Source: DASSUW01 sp963806395
GTDB taxonomy: Bacteria > Actinomycetota > Thermoleophilia > Solirubrobacterales > Solirubrobacteraceae
Length of the DNA: 64,000 nucleotides
Direction: 5' to 3'
Assembly (NCBI GenBank): GCA_963806395.1
Contig: CAWDYI010000017.1
Coordinates: forward strand, 31,895-95,894
In this document: positions 24,684 through 33,570 of the stretch, piece by piece
Numbering within the stretch: position 1 is the stretch's first letter
How the letters are laid out: each line of letters opens with the position of its first letter
Program-made: the position numbers and the translations under genes
Notes under the pieces: model-generated
The model's input: only the letters and a program-made list of their open reading frames with translations
The model's database searches: none
Told to the model about the DNA's origin: nothing

Positions 24684-27653
24684 TTATGGGATCCGAACTC
24701 GCACCGACGCGTCGACGTAGCGCGGTTTCGACGCCGTGGCCTTGTAGCGACCCGACCCGAGGCGGATCTTCGCGTAGCCGCGCCCGTCGGTCTTCAGGGT
24801 GCGTCCCGCCACCCGCACGCTCGCGCGTCGGATCGGCCGCCCGTTGTCGAGGACGCGGAATCCGCGCCGCGCGAGCTTCTTCGCCTTGCCGCCTTCGAGC
24901 GTCAGGCCGGGGAAGACCTGTGTCGCGAACAGCCCTACGACATTCTCGTCGTCGGACATCGTCGCGACGGCGTCGACGCGGTCGTCCTGTGCGTCGAGCG
25001 CGAGCTGCGTGATCGTCTGCCCCGGCGGGAGGCGAACCACGACCTTGGCGCCGAACGTGAACGGCAGCCGTGGGTTGGAGTAGCGGCGGCAGGCCATCGC
25101 GTTGGCGTCGCTGTCGCGCCAGCAGACCCAGACGCTGCCGGTGGCACGGTTCTCGGTTGCGATCGCGATCTGCTGCTTGAACGAGCTGCCCGCGGCGATC
25201 GTCGAGGTCGCGACCACCGCGCCGGCGGCGATCACGAACAACCTGACCTTGCGCCCGTCGGCCGAGCTGACGGCGGCGAAGAAGTACGGCTCGCCGGACA
25301 CGGCGGCGCCGGCACTGTCGCCGTTGGACGCCAGCGCGATCCGCGTCTCCGCCCCGCATCGCCCGGTGTCGGGCAGCGACACGACGCCGCCGATGCGCGT
25401 CCCGGTCGCCGCGTCGACGCGCGCGAGCGACACGTCGCTGCCGGCGCCGCGCTGGTCGCACCAGGCCACCATCGCCTGGCCGTCGTTGGCGGCCGCGAGC
25501 GCCTGGTTGGTTCCCGCGCCGAACCCGCCCCCCGGGGGCACGCCGGGATCCAGCCCGGCGTGGACGACGGTCGCGGCCGTCCCGTACCACGCCTGGAGAT
25601 AGGTCCCGCCGGCCGTCAAGACCGCGGCCGGAGTGCGGGCGAACGCGAACTCGTTGCGAGCGATCGCCGTCGGGCTCACCGACCACGATGCGCCGCCGTC
25701 GCCGCTGGTGGCCAGATCGAGCCCATACGTCGGGTCGCCGGTCGTCAGCGTCCTGGTGCCGGGGAAGAACGCGGACAGCGCACGGCCCCTGGCGACGAGC
25801 GCGGGACTTCCGACGCCGGCCCAGCCGCTGACCACGGTCACGGGCGCCTTCACCTGACCGGCGCGCGTGACCGGCGTCTGCAGCAGATCCTGCCCCGCCG
25901 CCCGCCGCCTCCAGGCGACGTGGAGCACCCGGTCGGACGTCCGGGCGAGCCCGACCTGGTCGCTGATGTTCATGCCGCCGGAGGCGATCGGCGCCCAGGT
26001 TCGCGCCTTGGGCCTGGCCGCCCGCGCGGCTGAGCCGCTCGCCGAATGGCGTCGCCCGCGGTCGCGGCGGACGGCCTTGAGCCTGGCGATGCGGGCGGTC
26101 TGGCGGCTGCCGGTCTGCGTCGCCGTCAGCGCGATCGTGACCCTGGCCTTGCGCCGGACCGCTCTGATCGCGGTGCGCGGCACCGCGAGCCGCACGATGG
26201 CGACCTTGGCCGCCGTGACCGAGATCGTCCGGCGGCGCAGCGTCACCCGGCGGGTCGCTCGGCGCGCACCGCGGGGTCGGATCGTCGCCCGGCCGGTCAG
26301 GCGCACCGTGGCGGCCAGGTCGCAGACGATGCGCGCTCTGAGGCGGCGCGTGTTGCCCGCCAGGCCCAGCGTGCAGCGCTGGGGCGCCGGCGGCGCGGGC
26401 GCGCCCGTCGAGGGAGCCGCAGCGCTGGGCACGAGCTCGAACGCTCCCGCGTCGCACGCCGGTCCCTGAGGACGCGTCGTTCCACGCTGGTCGACGTCGA
26501 CCGCGCATACCGGGTCGGAGTCGATCGCCTGGCTGCCGGCGAGCAGCGCTCGCGTGTCGGTCGGTCCGCCGTTGTCCTGCAGCGGGCCGAGCCGCACATC
26601 GGCCATGGCTCGGTCGGATGCGCTCGTGAAGCCGCACTGGCCGGTGTCCTCGACGTTGCCTCCGCGCGACGTGAGGGCCCTGGCGCAGTTGCCGCTGGTC
26701 GCCGCCGTGCCCCGCCCGTCGGCGATGATCGAGCCGCTGACTGTCGGCGGAACGATGCCAAACGAGATGTTGCCGCCGCTCGAGCCTTTGACCCCGGCAA
26801 CGCGGTTGCCGGTGACCGTGACGCCCTGGAGCTGCGCGCTGGCGAGGAGCTCGAGGCCGCCCGCGTACGCCAGTCCCGGGCCGCCGCCGGCGACATTGTC
26901 CGCCACGGTGCTGTTACGGATCGACGTGCCTGCTCCGCGGACGGATGCCCCGCCGCCGGACGCCGAGTTGCCGCTCGCCCAGGTGCCGGTCGCGCGGTTG
27001 TCGCGGATCGTGACCTGCTCGAGTGTGAGCGCGCCGTCCGTGAAGATCCCGCCGCCCACCGCGCTGCCTGGGACCGCCGCGCCGCGCCCGTCCAGCGCCT
27101 GGTTGTCGCGCACGGTCACGCGCCGCAGCGTCAGGTGCGCGCCGGTCACGTGGATCCCACCACCCTCGGCCGGCATGGCCGCCCTGCCCTCGACGAGCCC
27201 GTCGGCGACGCTCAGGTCGCGCAGCTCCACGTCGATCGGCAAGGACGACGCAACGGAGAGCGCGCGGCTGCTGAAGCCCGGGTTAGGCGAGCCGGCGATC
27301 GTCGTCCTGCGCGCGCCCGCGCCGACGAGAACGACGGGCGCGGTCACCTTGACCGCCTCGAACGCGGGGTTGCGCGCGAGCGTGCCCGCCGGCAGGTGGA
27401 TGACGTCGCCCGAGCCGTCGACCGACACGGTGGTGTTGGCGGCGTTGATCGCCTGGCGCAGCGAGCACGGCGTGCCGCAGACGGCGCCGTCGAGGTCCGC
27501 CAGCGTGGTCACGGAGAAGTCCGTCGCCGCCGCCGACGCCGGCAGCGCGAGCGCCAGCGCAAGCCCGGTGAGAAGGCCGAGCCGCCTCACGAGCGCGCTC
27601 GCGGCCGAGATCCCGACCGGTGACGAGGGAGATACGCCCATGTGAGGCGGCAC
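24684..27653 (-). CDS. Large secreted beta-helix / sialidase-like repeat protein (CSLREA, choice-of-anchor Q type)
   Basis: A 989-residue protein. A signal peptide (residues about 22-46) is followed by 'CGTPCSLRQAINAANTT', a CSLREA-type N-terminal motif. A right-handed parallel beta-helix rich in 'VTVRDNQA', 'VTIRDNRAT' and 'NSTVADN' repeats spans about 80-330. 'SQAIDSDPVCAVDVDQRG' and 'GPACDAGAFE' (about 370-405) form the choice-of-anchor-Q end. An Arg-rich beta-strand linker covers about 430-535. Residues 545-900 resemble a beta-propeller with one Asp-box ('SGDGGASWSVS'), and the last 80 residues resemble a surface Ig-like repeat ('VRVAGRTLKTDGRGYAKI'). A surface or adhesion role is likely but unproven. 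The start could also be the internal Met at 27641. Confidence 0.8.
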   Translation of the reverse strand: MPPHMGVSPSSPVGISAASALVRRLGLLTGLALALALPASAAATDFSVTTLADLDGAVCGTPCSLRQAINAANTTVSVDGSGDVIHLPAGTLARNPAFEAVKVTAPVVLVGAGARRTTIAGSPNPGFSSRALSVASSLPIDVELRDLSVADGLVEGRAAMPAEGGGIHVTGAHLTLRRVTVRDNQALDGRGAAVPGSAVGGGIFTDGALTLEQVTIRDNRATGTWASGNSASGGGASVRGAGTSIRNSTVADNVAGGGPGLAYAGGLELLASAQLQGVTVTGNRVAGVKGSSGGNISFGIVPPTVSGSIIADGRGTAATSGNCARALTSRGGNVEDTGQCGFTSASDRAMADVRLGPLQDNGGPTDTRALLAGSQAIDSDPVCAVDVDQRGTTRPQGPACDAGAFELVPSAAAPSTGAPAPPAPQRCTLGLAGNTRRLRARIVCDLAATVRLTGRATIRPRGARRATRRVTLRRRTISVTAAKVAIVRLAVPRTAIRAVRRKARVTIALTATQTGSRQTARIARLKAVRRDRGRRHSASGSAARAARPKARTWAPIASGGMNISDQVGLARTSDRVLHVAWRRRAAGQDLLQTPVTRAGQVKAPVTVVSGWAGVGSPALVARGRALSAFFPGTRTLTTGDPTYGLDLATSGDGGASWSVSPTAIARNEFAFARTPAAVLTAGGTYLQAWYGTAATVVHAGLDPGVPPGGGFGAGTNQALAAANDGQAMVAWCDQRGAGSDVSLARVDAATGTRIGGVVSLPDTGRCGAETRIALASNGDSAGAAVSGEPYFFAAVSSADGRKVRLFVIAAGAVVATSTIAAGSSFKQQIAIATENRATGSVWVCWRDSDANAMACRRYSNPRLPFTFGAKVVVRLPPGQTITQLALDAQDDRVDAVATMSDDENVVGLFATQVFPGLTLEGGKAKKLARRGFRVLDNGRPIRRASVRVAGRTLKTDGRGYAKIRLGSGRYKATASKPRYVDASVRVRIP

Positions 27654-27654
27654 G

Positions 27655-28203
27655 TCAGCGCTGCGCGCAGATGGCGTAGACCTGGCCCGAAACCGCTGTG
27701 TTGGACGTGTTCAGCACCTGACCCGTCCATCCGCGCGGAGTCCCGACGTTCGGAAACGGCTCGCTGACACGAACGAACGAGGCGGCTTCGCTGGTGCTGA
27801 CGCCTCCGCCGGTCGCTACTTCCCCGGTCAGGCACAGTGCCGTGTTCGGAGCGCCGGCCGAGTACGTGACACGTCGCATGGTCACGACTCCGAAGGTGCC
27901 CGGCGCGCCCGCCGCGCCGGTGGCTCCGCGCGGTCCGGTGGCTCCCTGTGCTCCCCTCGGACCGGAGCCTCGAAGCGACGCGATCGTCGGCGCGCTCAGG
28001 TCGCCGGCGGTCAGCGAGCCGTTCCGCACGTCTTTGCCGCGGAGCGACTCGTTCCTGATGTCCGCGCCGCTCAACGAGCCGTTCTTGACGTTCTCTCCGG
28101 TGACCATGATGGCGGCGTAGCTCGTCCCTCCGAGCGCCACGAACAGGGAGACGAGCGATATGACAAGCGCCGGCTGGGGTCGGCGTCGGGGGGAGCGCTG
28201 CAA
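27655..28203 (-). CDS. Small secreted collagen-like protein
   Basis: A 182-residue protein with an N-terminal signal or anchor ('ALVISLVSLFVALGGTSYA', residues 12-30). Three degenerate repeats of the form 'KNGSLSGADIRNESL' follow (residues about 37-68), then a short Gly-X-Y run ('GPRGAQGATGPRGATGAAG', about 82-104) and a C-terminal globular domain with two Cys. The leader and NGSL repeats are, from general knowledge, characteristic of many small exported proteins in Solirubrobacterales; their function is unknown. The gene is immediately upstream of the beta-helix protein on the same strand (1-base gap), so they may be co-expressed surface proteins. Confidence 0.75.
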   Translation of the reverse strand: MQRSPRRRPQPALVISLVSLFVALGGTSYAAIMVTGENVKNGSLSGADIRNESLRGKDVRNGSLTAGDLSAPTIASLRGSGPRGAQGATGPRGATGAAGAPGTFGVVTMRRVTYSAGAPNTALCLTGEVATGGGVSTSEAASFVRVSEPFPNVGTPRGWTGQVLNTSNTAVSGQVYAICAQR

Positions 28204-28404
28204 CGGAGCCGCCTTCTGGAGTCAATCGCGAGAGGGGGATCCGTCGCGAGCTCCGACCATATGCGCGTTCTGGTGACGCCGGAGCGTTCTGGCCACCAGA
28301 GTTCTCCGGGCGATTCCACAGGGTTTGCCCGGCCGGAGCCCGTTTGCGATGAGTTCGGGGCCTCCGGACGGTTCATAGAGAACGACACTCGAGGAGGTCC
28401 AACA

Positions 28405-28992
28405 ATGGGCAAGGTCTTCACGCATATGACGATGTCCCTGGACGGATACATCGCCGAGCCCGATGACCAGGTCGGCGAGCTCTTCGACTGGTACGAGGCC
28501 GGAGAGGTGTCCGTGGCAAGCCGCAGCGAGGACATCGCATTCGATGTCGACGAGGCCAGCGCGGAGGCGCTGCGAGAGCTGATCGAGAACGCCGGAGCAC
28601 TCGTCTCGGGCCGGCGTCTGTTCGATATCGCCAACGGCTGGAACGACACCCACCCGAGCGGCGCACCGGTCGTCGTGGTCACCCACAGCGCACCCGCGAA
28701 TGCCGCCGAGCGGTGGCCGAGGACGGCGTTCGTCGAAGGAGTCGAGGCGGCGATCGCCAAGGCGCGGGAGATCGCCGGCGACAAGGACGTCACGATCGCC
28801 AGCGCCAACGTCACCCAGCAGGCGCTCGACCTCGGCCTGGTGGACGAGGTATGCGTCAGCCTCGTGCCGGTGCTGTTCGGCGAGGGCATCGCGTACTTCT
28901 CGAAGCTGGACCGCGGACACCTGCTGCTCGAGGACCCGGTCGTGGTGCAGGGACGCCGCGCCCTCCACCTCAGGTACCCGGTCCGTCGCTGA
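28405..28992 (+). CDS. Dihydrofolate reductase / RibD C-terminal family protein
   Basis: A 195-residue protein from ATG 28405, preceded by GAGGAGG at 28391-28397. 'HMTMSLDGYIAEPDD' is the family's N-terminal NADPH-fold motif; 'ALVSGRRLFDIANGW' and 'DVTIASANVTQQALDLGLVDE' are the central and C-terminal signatures of the YyaP/YwjB-like group. These resemble RibD reductase and DHFR, but the substrate is usually unknown and they are not the essential folate enzyme. The 200-base gap upstream contains no other gene, and I see no clear promoter there. The 3' end stops 19 bases before the opposing XRE-cupin gene. Confidence 0.88.
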   Translation: MGKVFTHMTMSLDGYIAEPDDQVGELFDWYEAGEVSVASRSEDIAFDVDEASAEALRELIENAGALVSGRRLFDIANGWNDTHPSGAPVVVVTHSAPANAAERWPRTAFVEGVEAAIAKAREIAGDKDVTIASANVTQQALDLGLVDEVCVSLVPVLFGEGIAYFSKLDRGHLLLEDPVVVQGRRALHLRYPVRR

Positions 28993-29011
28993 CGGCCCGG
29001 AGCTCGGGCGT

Positions 29012-29587
29012 TCAGCCGGCGGGTGGGTAGCTCATCACGCAGACCGCGGTGCAGCCGCTCTCGCTGCGGTAGCGGTGTGGGAGGTCGGCCGCGAATCGCG
29101 CCGCGTCGCGCTCGCCGAGCTCGACTTCGTCGCCTTCGGGGCCGACCTGCAGCGAGCCCGACATGCAGATCACGAGCTCCTCGGTGCCCGGCGGGTGCGG
29201 CTTGGAGTGATAGTCGACGCCGGGGTCGAGCAGGAGCTCGATCGTCTCGACGCGGCGGTTGCGGCCATCGCTCCAGATGTCGCGTACCTGCAGCCCGGAC
29301 GGCGAGCGCACGAACGCCTGCTGGCCGAGCCGGATCACGTTCGTGCCAGGCGCACGGTCGGCGCCGAGCAGCGTGCCGAGCGTGATCTCGAGCGCGTCGG
29401 CGAGCCGCAGCAGCGTTTCGATCGACGGGTTGCCGTCGCCGCTCTCGATCTTCGCGACGATGGTCTTGGAAAGGCCGGCGCGTGTCGCGAGCGCGCCGAT
29501 CGACCATCCGCGCGCGCTGCGCATCGCGCGCACGTGACGGGCGATGCCGGCGTTCATCTCCTCGAGCGCGTTCGTTCTAGTTGCCAT
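29012..29587 (-). CDS. XRE-family regulator with C-terminal cupin
   Basis: A 191-residue regulator. Residues about 12-72 form a lambda-repressor-type HTH ('IGALATRAGLSKTIVAKIESGDGNPSIETLLRLADALE' region), and residues about 105-185 form a cupin ('PGTEELVICMSGSLQVGPEG', 'FAADLPHRYRS'). Such proteins sense a small ligand through the cupin and control amino-acid, polyamine or catabolic genes. It is divergent from, and its first codons overlap the leader of, the dialkylglycine-decarboxylase-like gene, which is its most likely target. The shared start region is only about 30 bases, so promoters must lie within the opposing coding sequence or transcripts are nearly leaderless. Confidence 0.9.
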   Translation of the reverse strand: MATRTNALEEMNAGIARHVRAMRSARGWSIGALATRAGLSKTIVAKIESGDGNPSIETLLRLADALEITLGTLLGADRAPGTNVIRLGQQAFVRSPSGLQVRDIWSDGRNRRVETIELLLDPGVDYHSKPHPPGTEELVICMSGSLQVGPEGDEVELGERDAARFAADLPHRYRSESGCTAVCVMSYPPAG

Positions 29588-29616
29588 TCGGATTTTCCAA
29601 TGGTACCGTCGACCAG

Positions 29617-30918
29617 ATGGATGCTCGCTCGGAGTTGTTGGTCCGCTACGGCGGACCGTTCGCGCCCGAGGTCGTCGCGTCGGCCTCCGGGTCGTTCGTG
29701 GAGACGGTAGACGGCCGCCGCGTGCTCGACTTCACGGCCGGGCAGATCTGCGCCACCATCGGCCACAACCATCCGCGCGTGGTGGCGGCGATCGCGGAGG
29801 CCTGCCGGACCGTCATGCACTTGAACGCGTGGACGTTGTCCGAGCCCGTGCTGGCGCTCGCTGAGCGCCTGGTTGCGACGCTGCCCGCGTCGCTGGACCG
29901 GGCGATGTTCCTCTCGACGGGCGGCGAGGGGATCGAGGCCGCGGTACGGATGGCGAAGCTCGTGGGTGGCGGGTTCGAGGTCGTGTCGCTGACGCGCAGC
30001 TGGCACGGGCTGACGGCGGGCGCCGGCGCGCTCACGCTCGCAAGCGGACGGCGCGGCTACGGCCCGACGCTCCCGGGCGCGTTCGCGCTGCCGGCGCCGT
30101 ACGCCTATCGCTGCCCGGTCCGGCACTGCGATGGTGACTGTGACTGCACGTGCCTGGAGGCGGGCTTTGATCTGTTCGACCAGGCGTCGGTCGGCGCGCC
30201 GGCCGCGGTCGTGGCGGAGCCGGTGCTCTCCGCCGGCGGTGTCATCGTGCCGCCGCCCGGTTACTTCCTGCGCCTGGCCGAGCTGTGCGCCGAGCGCGGG
30301 ATGGCGCTGATCCTCGACGAGTGCCAGACCGGACTTGGGCGCCTCGGAGCGATGTACGGGTTCGAGCGCTTCGGCGTCGTGCCCGACTATCTCGTGTTGT
30401 CGAAGACGCTCGGCGGCGGCGTGCCGATCAGTGCGGTCGTGACGACGGCGGCGAACGAGCGCGCGTGCTTCGAGCGCGGATTCGTGCACGTGACATCGCA
30501 CGTGTCCGACCCGATGCCGGCGGCGGCCGCCCTGGCGGTGCTCGACGTCGTCGAGCAGGACGGGCTGGCTGCGGCGGCGCAGGTGCGCGGCGAGCGCCTG
30601 ATGGCAGGGCTGGGGGAGCTCCAGCAGCGCCACGAGGCAATCGGTGACGTACGTGGGATGGGACTGCTGGTCGGGCTCGAGCTGGTCGAGGATCGCGACA
30701 CGCGCGTGCCCGCCCATGCACTCGGCGCGGAGCTGACCGAGGAGTGCGAGCGCTGCGGGCTGTCGGTCAACCTCGTTCGCGGCCGCGCCGGCGGTGCCGC
30801 GAACTGCGTTCGGATGGCGCCGCCGCTGACGATCTCCGAGGACGAGATCGACCTCGCGGTGACGATCCTCGACGAGTCGCTCACCACCGTGCTGGACCGC
30901 GCCGCGGCCCACTCCTGA
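29617..30918 (+). CDS. Class III aminotransferase, 2,2-dialkylglycine decarboxylase-like
   Basis: A 433-residue PLP enzyme from ATG 29617; an in-frame upstream ATG at 29581 would overlap the divergent regulator. Segments 'LVRYGGPFAPEVV', 'LDFTAGQICATIGHNHP', 'TSHVSDPMPAAAALAVLDVV' and 'APPLTISEDEIDLAV' closely follow dialkylglycine decarboxylase, which decarboxylates 2,2-dialkylglycines such as 2-aminoisobutyrate and transaminates pyruvate. The PLP Lys is 263 ('LSKTLGGGVP') and the pyridine-N Asp is 234 ('LILDECQTG'). A Cys-rich loop, residues 166-179 (C-x4-C-x3-C-x-C-x-C), is unusual and may bind a metal. Substrate is inferred from similarity only. Confidence 0.87.
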   Translation: MDARSELLVRYGGPFAPEVVASASGSFVETVDGRRVLDFTAGQICATIGHNHPRVVAAIAEACRTVMHLNAWTLSEPVLALAERLVATLPASLDRAMFLSTGGEGIEAAVRMAKLVGGGFEVVSLTRSWHGLTAGAGALTLASGRRGYGPTLPGAFALPAPYAYRCPVRHCDGDCDCTCLEAGFDLFDQASVGAPAAVVAEPVLSAGGVIVPPPGYFLRLAELCAERGMALILDECQTGLGRLGAMYGFERFGVVPDYLVLSKTLGGGVPISAVVTTAANERACFERGFVHVTSHVSDPMPAAAALAVLDVVEQDGLAAAAQVRGERLMAGLGELQQRHEAIGDVRGMGLLVGLELVEDRDTRVPAHALGAELTEECERCGLSVNLVRGRAGGAANCVRMAPPLTISEDEIDLAVTILDESLTTVLDRAAAHS

Positions 30919-30947
30919 CCCGGTGCCTGTACGATGGGCGAACTGCC

Positions 30948-31457
30948 ATGTCACTGATCGAACCCGCGTCGAGCCGCACGCTCGACCCGCTCCAGAGCGT
31001 CCTCGCTCATCTCCCCGACGGCATGTACGGGACCTACGAGGGCCTGTGCAACTTCATGCTCATCGACCCGGCGGTGCCGTCGCACGTCAAGGAAGGGCTC
31101 CGCTACCTCTCGGCCGTGACGATCGGCTGCGAGTTCTGCCGTGAGTTCAGGGAGAGCGATCCGGACGGGGCACGCCTCCTGCCGGACGAGTTCTACGCCG
31201 AGGTCGCCGGCGGGTCGCCGGACTGGGAGGCGCTGGTCGGTGCCGAGTGGGCGCCGATCTTCGACATGGCCGTCGAGACCCTCGCCGGCGAGCGGGTCTC
31301 CGACGCGACGATGGAGCGCCTGAAGGCGTCGTTCAGCGACGCGCAGATCGTGCAGTCGCTCTTCTACATGCTGCTGATCGGCGCCTCGCACCGCTTCTCG
31401 CACGCCCTCGGCGTCGAGGCGGTCTGCCGCGTCCCGGCGCGGCTCATCAGCGGCTAG
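30948..31457 (+). CDS. AhpD/carboxymuconolactone decarboxylase-like protein with CxxC
   Basis: A 169-residue helical protein from ATG 30948. 'LSAVTIGCEFCREFRES' contains a CxxC pair (Cys61, Cys64) in the position of the AhpD redox centre. The rest ('DAQIVQSLFYMLLIGASHRFSHALG') is a CMD-like helical bundle. It may reduce a peroxide or accompany the upstream PLP enzyme's oxidation product. It lies 29 bases after the dialkylglycine-decarboxylase-like gene. TACGAT at 30930 is a possible -10 box. Its TAG stop shares CTAG with the opposing LLM gene. Similarity outside the CxxC region is low, so the call is moderate. Confidence 0.65.
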   Translation: MSLIEPASSRTLDPLQSVLAHLPDGMYGTYEGLCNFMLIDPAVPSHVKEGLRYLSAVTIGCEFCREFRESDPDGARLLPDEFYAEVAGGSPDWEALVGAEWAPIFDMAVETLAGERVSDATMERLKASFSDAQIVQSLFYMLLIGASHRFSHALGVEAVCRVPARLISG

Positions 31458-32461
31458 AGCGCCCGGACGCCGGGCAGCACGCGCTCGGCGAACAGCTCGA
31501 GCGACCGCCGGGCGACGTCGGCCCGCATCCCCGGCAACAGCGTCCAGAAGCTGAAGTGCGTGAACGGCACGCGCGCATGCATCTCCGTGATCTGCGCGAG
31601 CACGTCCTCGGGCGTGCCGACGAGGCACCCGCCGGGCAGCGGCCCGTCAGGGTCCGGCGCGTCCGACGTGCGGTCGCCGGCGTCGGCGAACCAGCGCTGG
31701 TACTGCTCGTGCTGGTAGTGGAGGTGCGGTGCGGCGAGCTCGTGCGCGCGGTCGGGATCCTCGTCGACGAACACGTCCGCGACCGCTGCGATCTCGTGGT
31801 CGGCCGGATCGCGGCCGTGCTCCCGCAGCGCCGCGGTGTAGATCGCGTAGTCGACCGCGCACAGCTCCGGATCGAAGTCGGCGAACTGCAGGTGATGGCC
31901 GGCGGCGGCGGCGCGCCGGAGCGGCTTCTCGCTCCGGCCGCCGATCCAGATCGGCACCGGACGCTGGACCGGCGGCGGCGTGACCCGGACGGCGTCGAAG
32001 CGGTGGAAGCGGCCGTCGTAGCTGAACGGCTCGCCGCTCAGCGCCAGCTTCAGCACGTCGATGCCCTCGCGGGTGCGCGCGGACCGCTCGCGGTGATCGA
32101 TGCCGAACCCGGCGAACTCCTCGCGCCGGTAGCCGGCGGCGATCCCGAGGTCGAGCCGGCCGCCGGACATCAGGTCGACCGCGGCGGCGTCCTCGGCCAG
32201 CCGCAGCGGATGGTGGAACGGCATCAGCAGCACCTTGGTGCCGATCCGGATGCGGCTGGTCCTCGCCGCGATCGCGGCGGCCACGGGCATCAGCGCCGGG
32301 CAGTAGCCGTCGTCGGCGAAGTGGTGCTCGGTCAGCCATACCTCGTCAAGGCCCAGCTCCTCGGCCGTCACGGCGAAGTCGAGCCCCTCCGCGTAGAGCT
32401 CCTGCCAGCCGATCCGCCACCGCGACGGGTTCTGGAAGCCGATCACGGTTCCGACGCGCAC
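31454..32461 (-). CDS. LLM-class flavin-dependent oxidoreductase
   Basis: A 335-residue luciferase-like TIM barrel from GTG 32461. 'GLDEVWLTEHHFADDGYCPALMP' opens the family; 'LLMPFHHPLRLAEDAA', 'GRLDLGIAAGYRREEFAGFG' and 'PVPIWIGGRSEKPLRRAA' are the standard flavin and substrate segments, and 'GTPEDVLAQITEMH' closes it. It is a two-component monooxygenase or F420-linked enzyme; the cofactor cannot be settled from sequence. It directly follows the Gfo/Idh/MocA gene on the same strand with no gap, so the two form a bicistronic unit. Confidence 0.9.
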   Translation of the reverse strand: MRVGTVIGFQNPSRWRIGWQELYAEGLDFAVTAEELGLDEVWLTEHHFADDGYCPALMPVAAAIAARTSRIRIGTKVLLMPFHHPLRLAEDAAAVDLMSGGRLDLGIAAGYRREEFAGFGIDHRERSARTREGIDVLKLALSGEPFSYDGRFHRFDAVRVTPPPVQRPVPIWIGGRSEKPLRRAAAAGHHLQFADFDPELCAVDYAIYTAALREHGRDPADHEIAAVADVFVDEDPDRAHELAAPHLHYQHEQYQRWFADAGDRTSDAPDPDGPLPGGCLVGTPEDVLAQITEMHARVPFTHFSFWTLLPGMRADVARRSLELFAERVLPGVRAL

Positions 32462-33496
32462 CTAGCCGCTCCCCTCGTCCTCGCCGACCGCGACCCAGCG
32501 CCCGGTGTCGCTCGACACCTGCATCGCGTCGGTGATCCGGACGACGGCCAGGCCGTCGGCGAACGTGGTCGCGGGTTCGATCCCGTCGCGGATCGCGCGC
32601 AGGAAGCGGGCCTGCGCCGACTCGGCCGCCGGCGCCGGCTCGGAGAGGTCGACCTCGCCCTTCCCCGCGCGCCGGCCGACGAGCGTGCTGCGGTCGCGAT
32701 CCGACGGGTCCGGCATGTGCAGCCGCAGGCTGCCGCCCGAGCCCTCGTACTCGGCAAGCCGGTAGCCGGGATCGCCGGCGCAGCGGCTGCATTGGCCGAT
32801 CACCTGAACCCCGCTCTGTGTGACCGCGACGAACGCCGCCGCATCCTCGGCGTCGCAGCGGCGCAGGATTCCGGCGCGATCGCGACGTTCGGTGGCGACG
32901 GTGCGCAGGTCGGCGGCGATCCGGCTGAGCGGGCCGAGGTTCCACAGCAGATCGTCGAGGAGATGGCTCTGATCGCCGAGCACGCCCATGCCGCAGCGGG
33001 CGCGCTGGTGGCGCCAGCCGAACTGCGCCTCCGCCTCCCATGGCGCGAGCCACGTGAGCCGCACGCTCTGGACCTCGCCGATCCACCCGGACGCGAGCAG
33101 CGCGTGCAGCTTCGTGAAGTTGGGCACCGGCCGCCAGTCGTAGTTGACGGCGTGCACGAGGCCGCTTGGCGACGCCGCGTCGAGCATCGCCTCGCAGTCG
33201 GGGGCCGAGACACCGAGCGGCTTCTCGCTGAGCACGTGGCAGCCGCGCTCGAAGGCGGCGGCCGCGATCTCGCGATGGAGGTCCGGCGGCGTCGCGATGC
33301 AGACGGCGTCGAGCCCGTCGACCGCGAGCGCCTCCGCGTAGTCGGTGGTGCGAACCGGGATCCCGTGGCGTTCGCCGATCGCCTCGGCGCGATCGCGGCT
33401 CGCGGAGGCGACCGCCACGACCTCGACGCCGGGGAGCGCACCGAACGCGACGATGTGCTCCTCGCCGTAGCCGGTGCCGATCACCGCGATTCTCAT
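32462..33496 (-). CDS. Gfo/Idh/MocA-family oxidoreductase
   Basis: A 344-residue protein from ATG 33496. The N-terminal NAD(P) motif is 'RIAVIGTGYGEEHI', 'CIATPPDLHREIA' and 'HVLSEKPLGVSAPDCEAML'; the EKP Lys is present. The C-terminal alpha/beta domain contains 'DQSHLLDDLLWNLGP', where the family catalytic His lies. It oxidises or reduces a hydroxyl/keto group on a sugar-like or cyclic substrate, identity unknown. It is divergently transcribed from the E1alpha gene, sharing a 74-base gap that carries operator 33527-33545. Confidence 0.9.
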   Translation of the reverse strand: MRIAVIGTGYGEEHIVAFGALPGVEVVAVASASRDRAEAIGERHGIPVRTTDYAEALAVDGLDAVCIATPPDLHREIAAAAFERGCHVLSEKPLGVSAPDCEAMLDAASPSGLVHAVNYDWRPVPNFTKLHALLASGWIGEVQSVRLTWLAPWEAEAQFGWRHQRARCGMGVLGDQSHLLDDLLWNLGPLSRIAADLRTVATERRDRAGILRRCDAEDAAAFVAVTQSGVQVIGQCSRCAGDPGYRLAEYEGSGGSLRLHMPDPSDRDRSTLVGRRAGKGEVDLSEPAPAAESAQARFLRAIRDGIEPATTFADGLAVVRITDAMQVSSDTGRWVAVGEDEGSG

Positions 33497-33519
33497 ATCG
33501 GTGCTTTCACCGCTATGCT
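33490..33519 (+). promoter_or_regulatory. Likely promoter of the E1/E2 operon
   Basis: TATGCT at 33514-33519 is a plausible -10 box, with a weak TTCTCA 18 bases upstream. The operator-like palindrome begins 8 bases after the -10 box, over the expected transcription start. Confidence 0.45.
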
Positions 33520-33526
33520 TCTACGA

Positions 33527-33545
33527 CGCGAACCGATAGTTCGCT
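33527..33545. promoter_or_regulatory. 7-5-7 inverted repeat (operator) before E1alpha
   Basis: CGCGAAC-CGATA-GTTCGCT, arms matching 6 of 7 (GCGAAC/GTTCGC perfect). It lies between a TATGCT box and the E1alpha start and could also serve the divergent Gfo/Idh/MocA gene. The same architecture recurs upstream of four other genes in the window. Confidence 0.65.
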
Positions 33546-33570
33546 CAACGATACCACCGAGGAGCATGCT

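Noticed and set aside
28204..28404. Search for a small gene or regulatory RNA in the 200-base gap before the DHFR-like gene
   Set aside because: Only weak inverted repeats and a ribosome-binding site are visible; no ORF with coding character or riboswitch motif was found.
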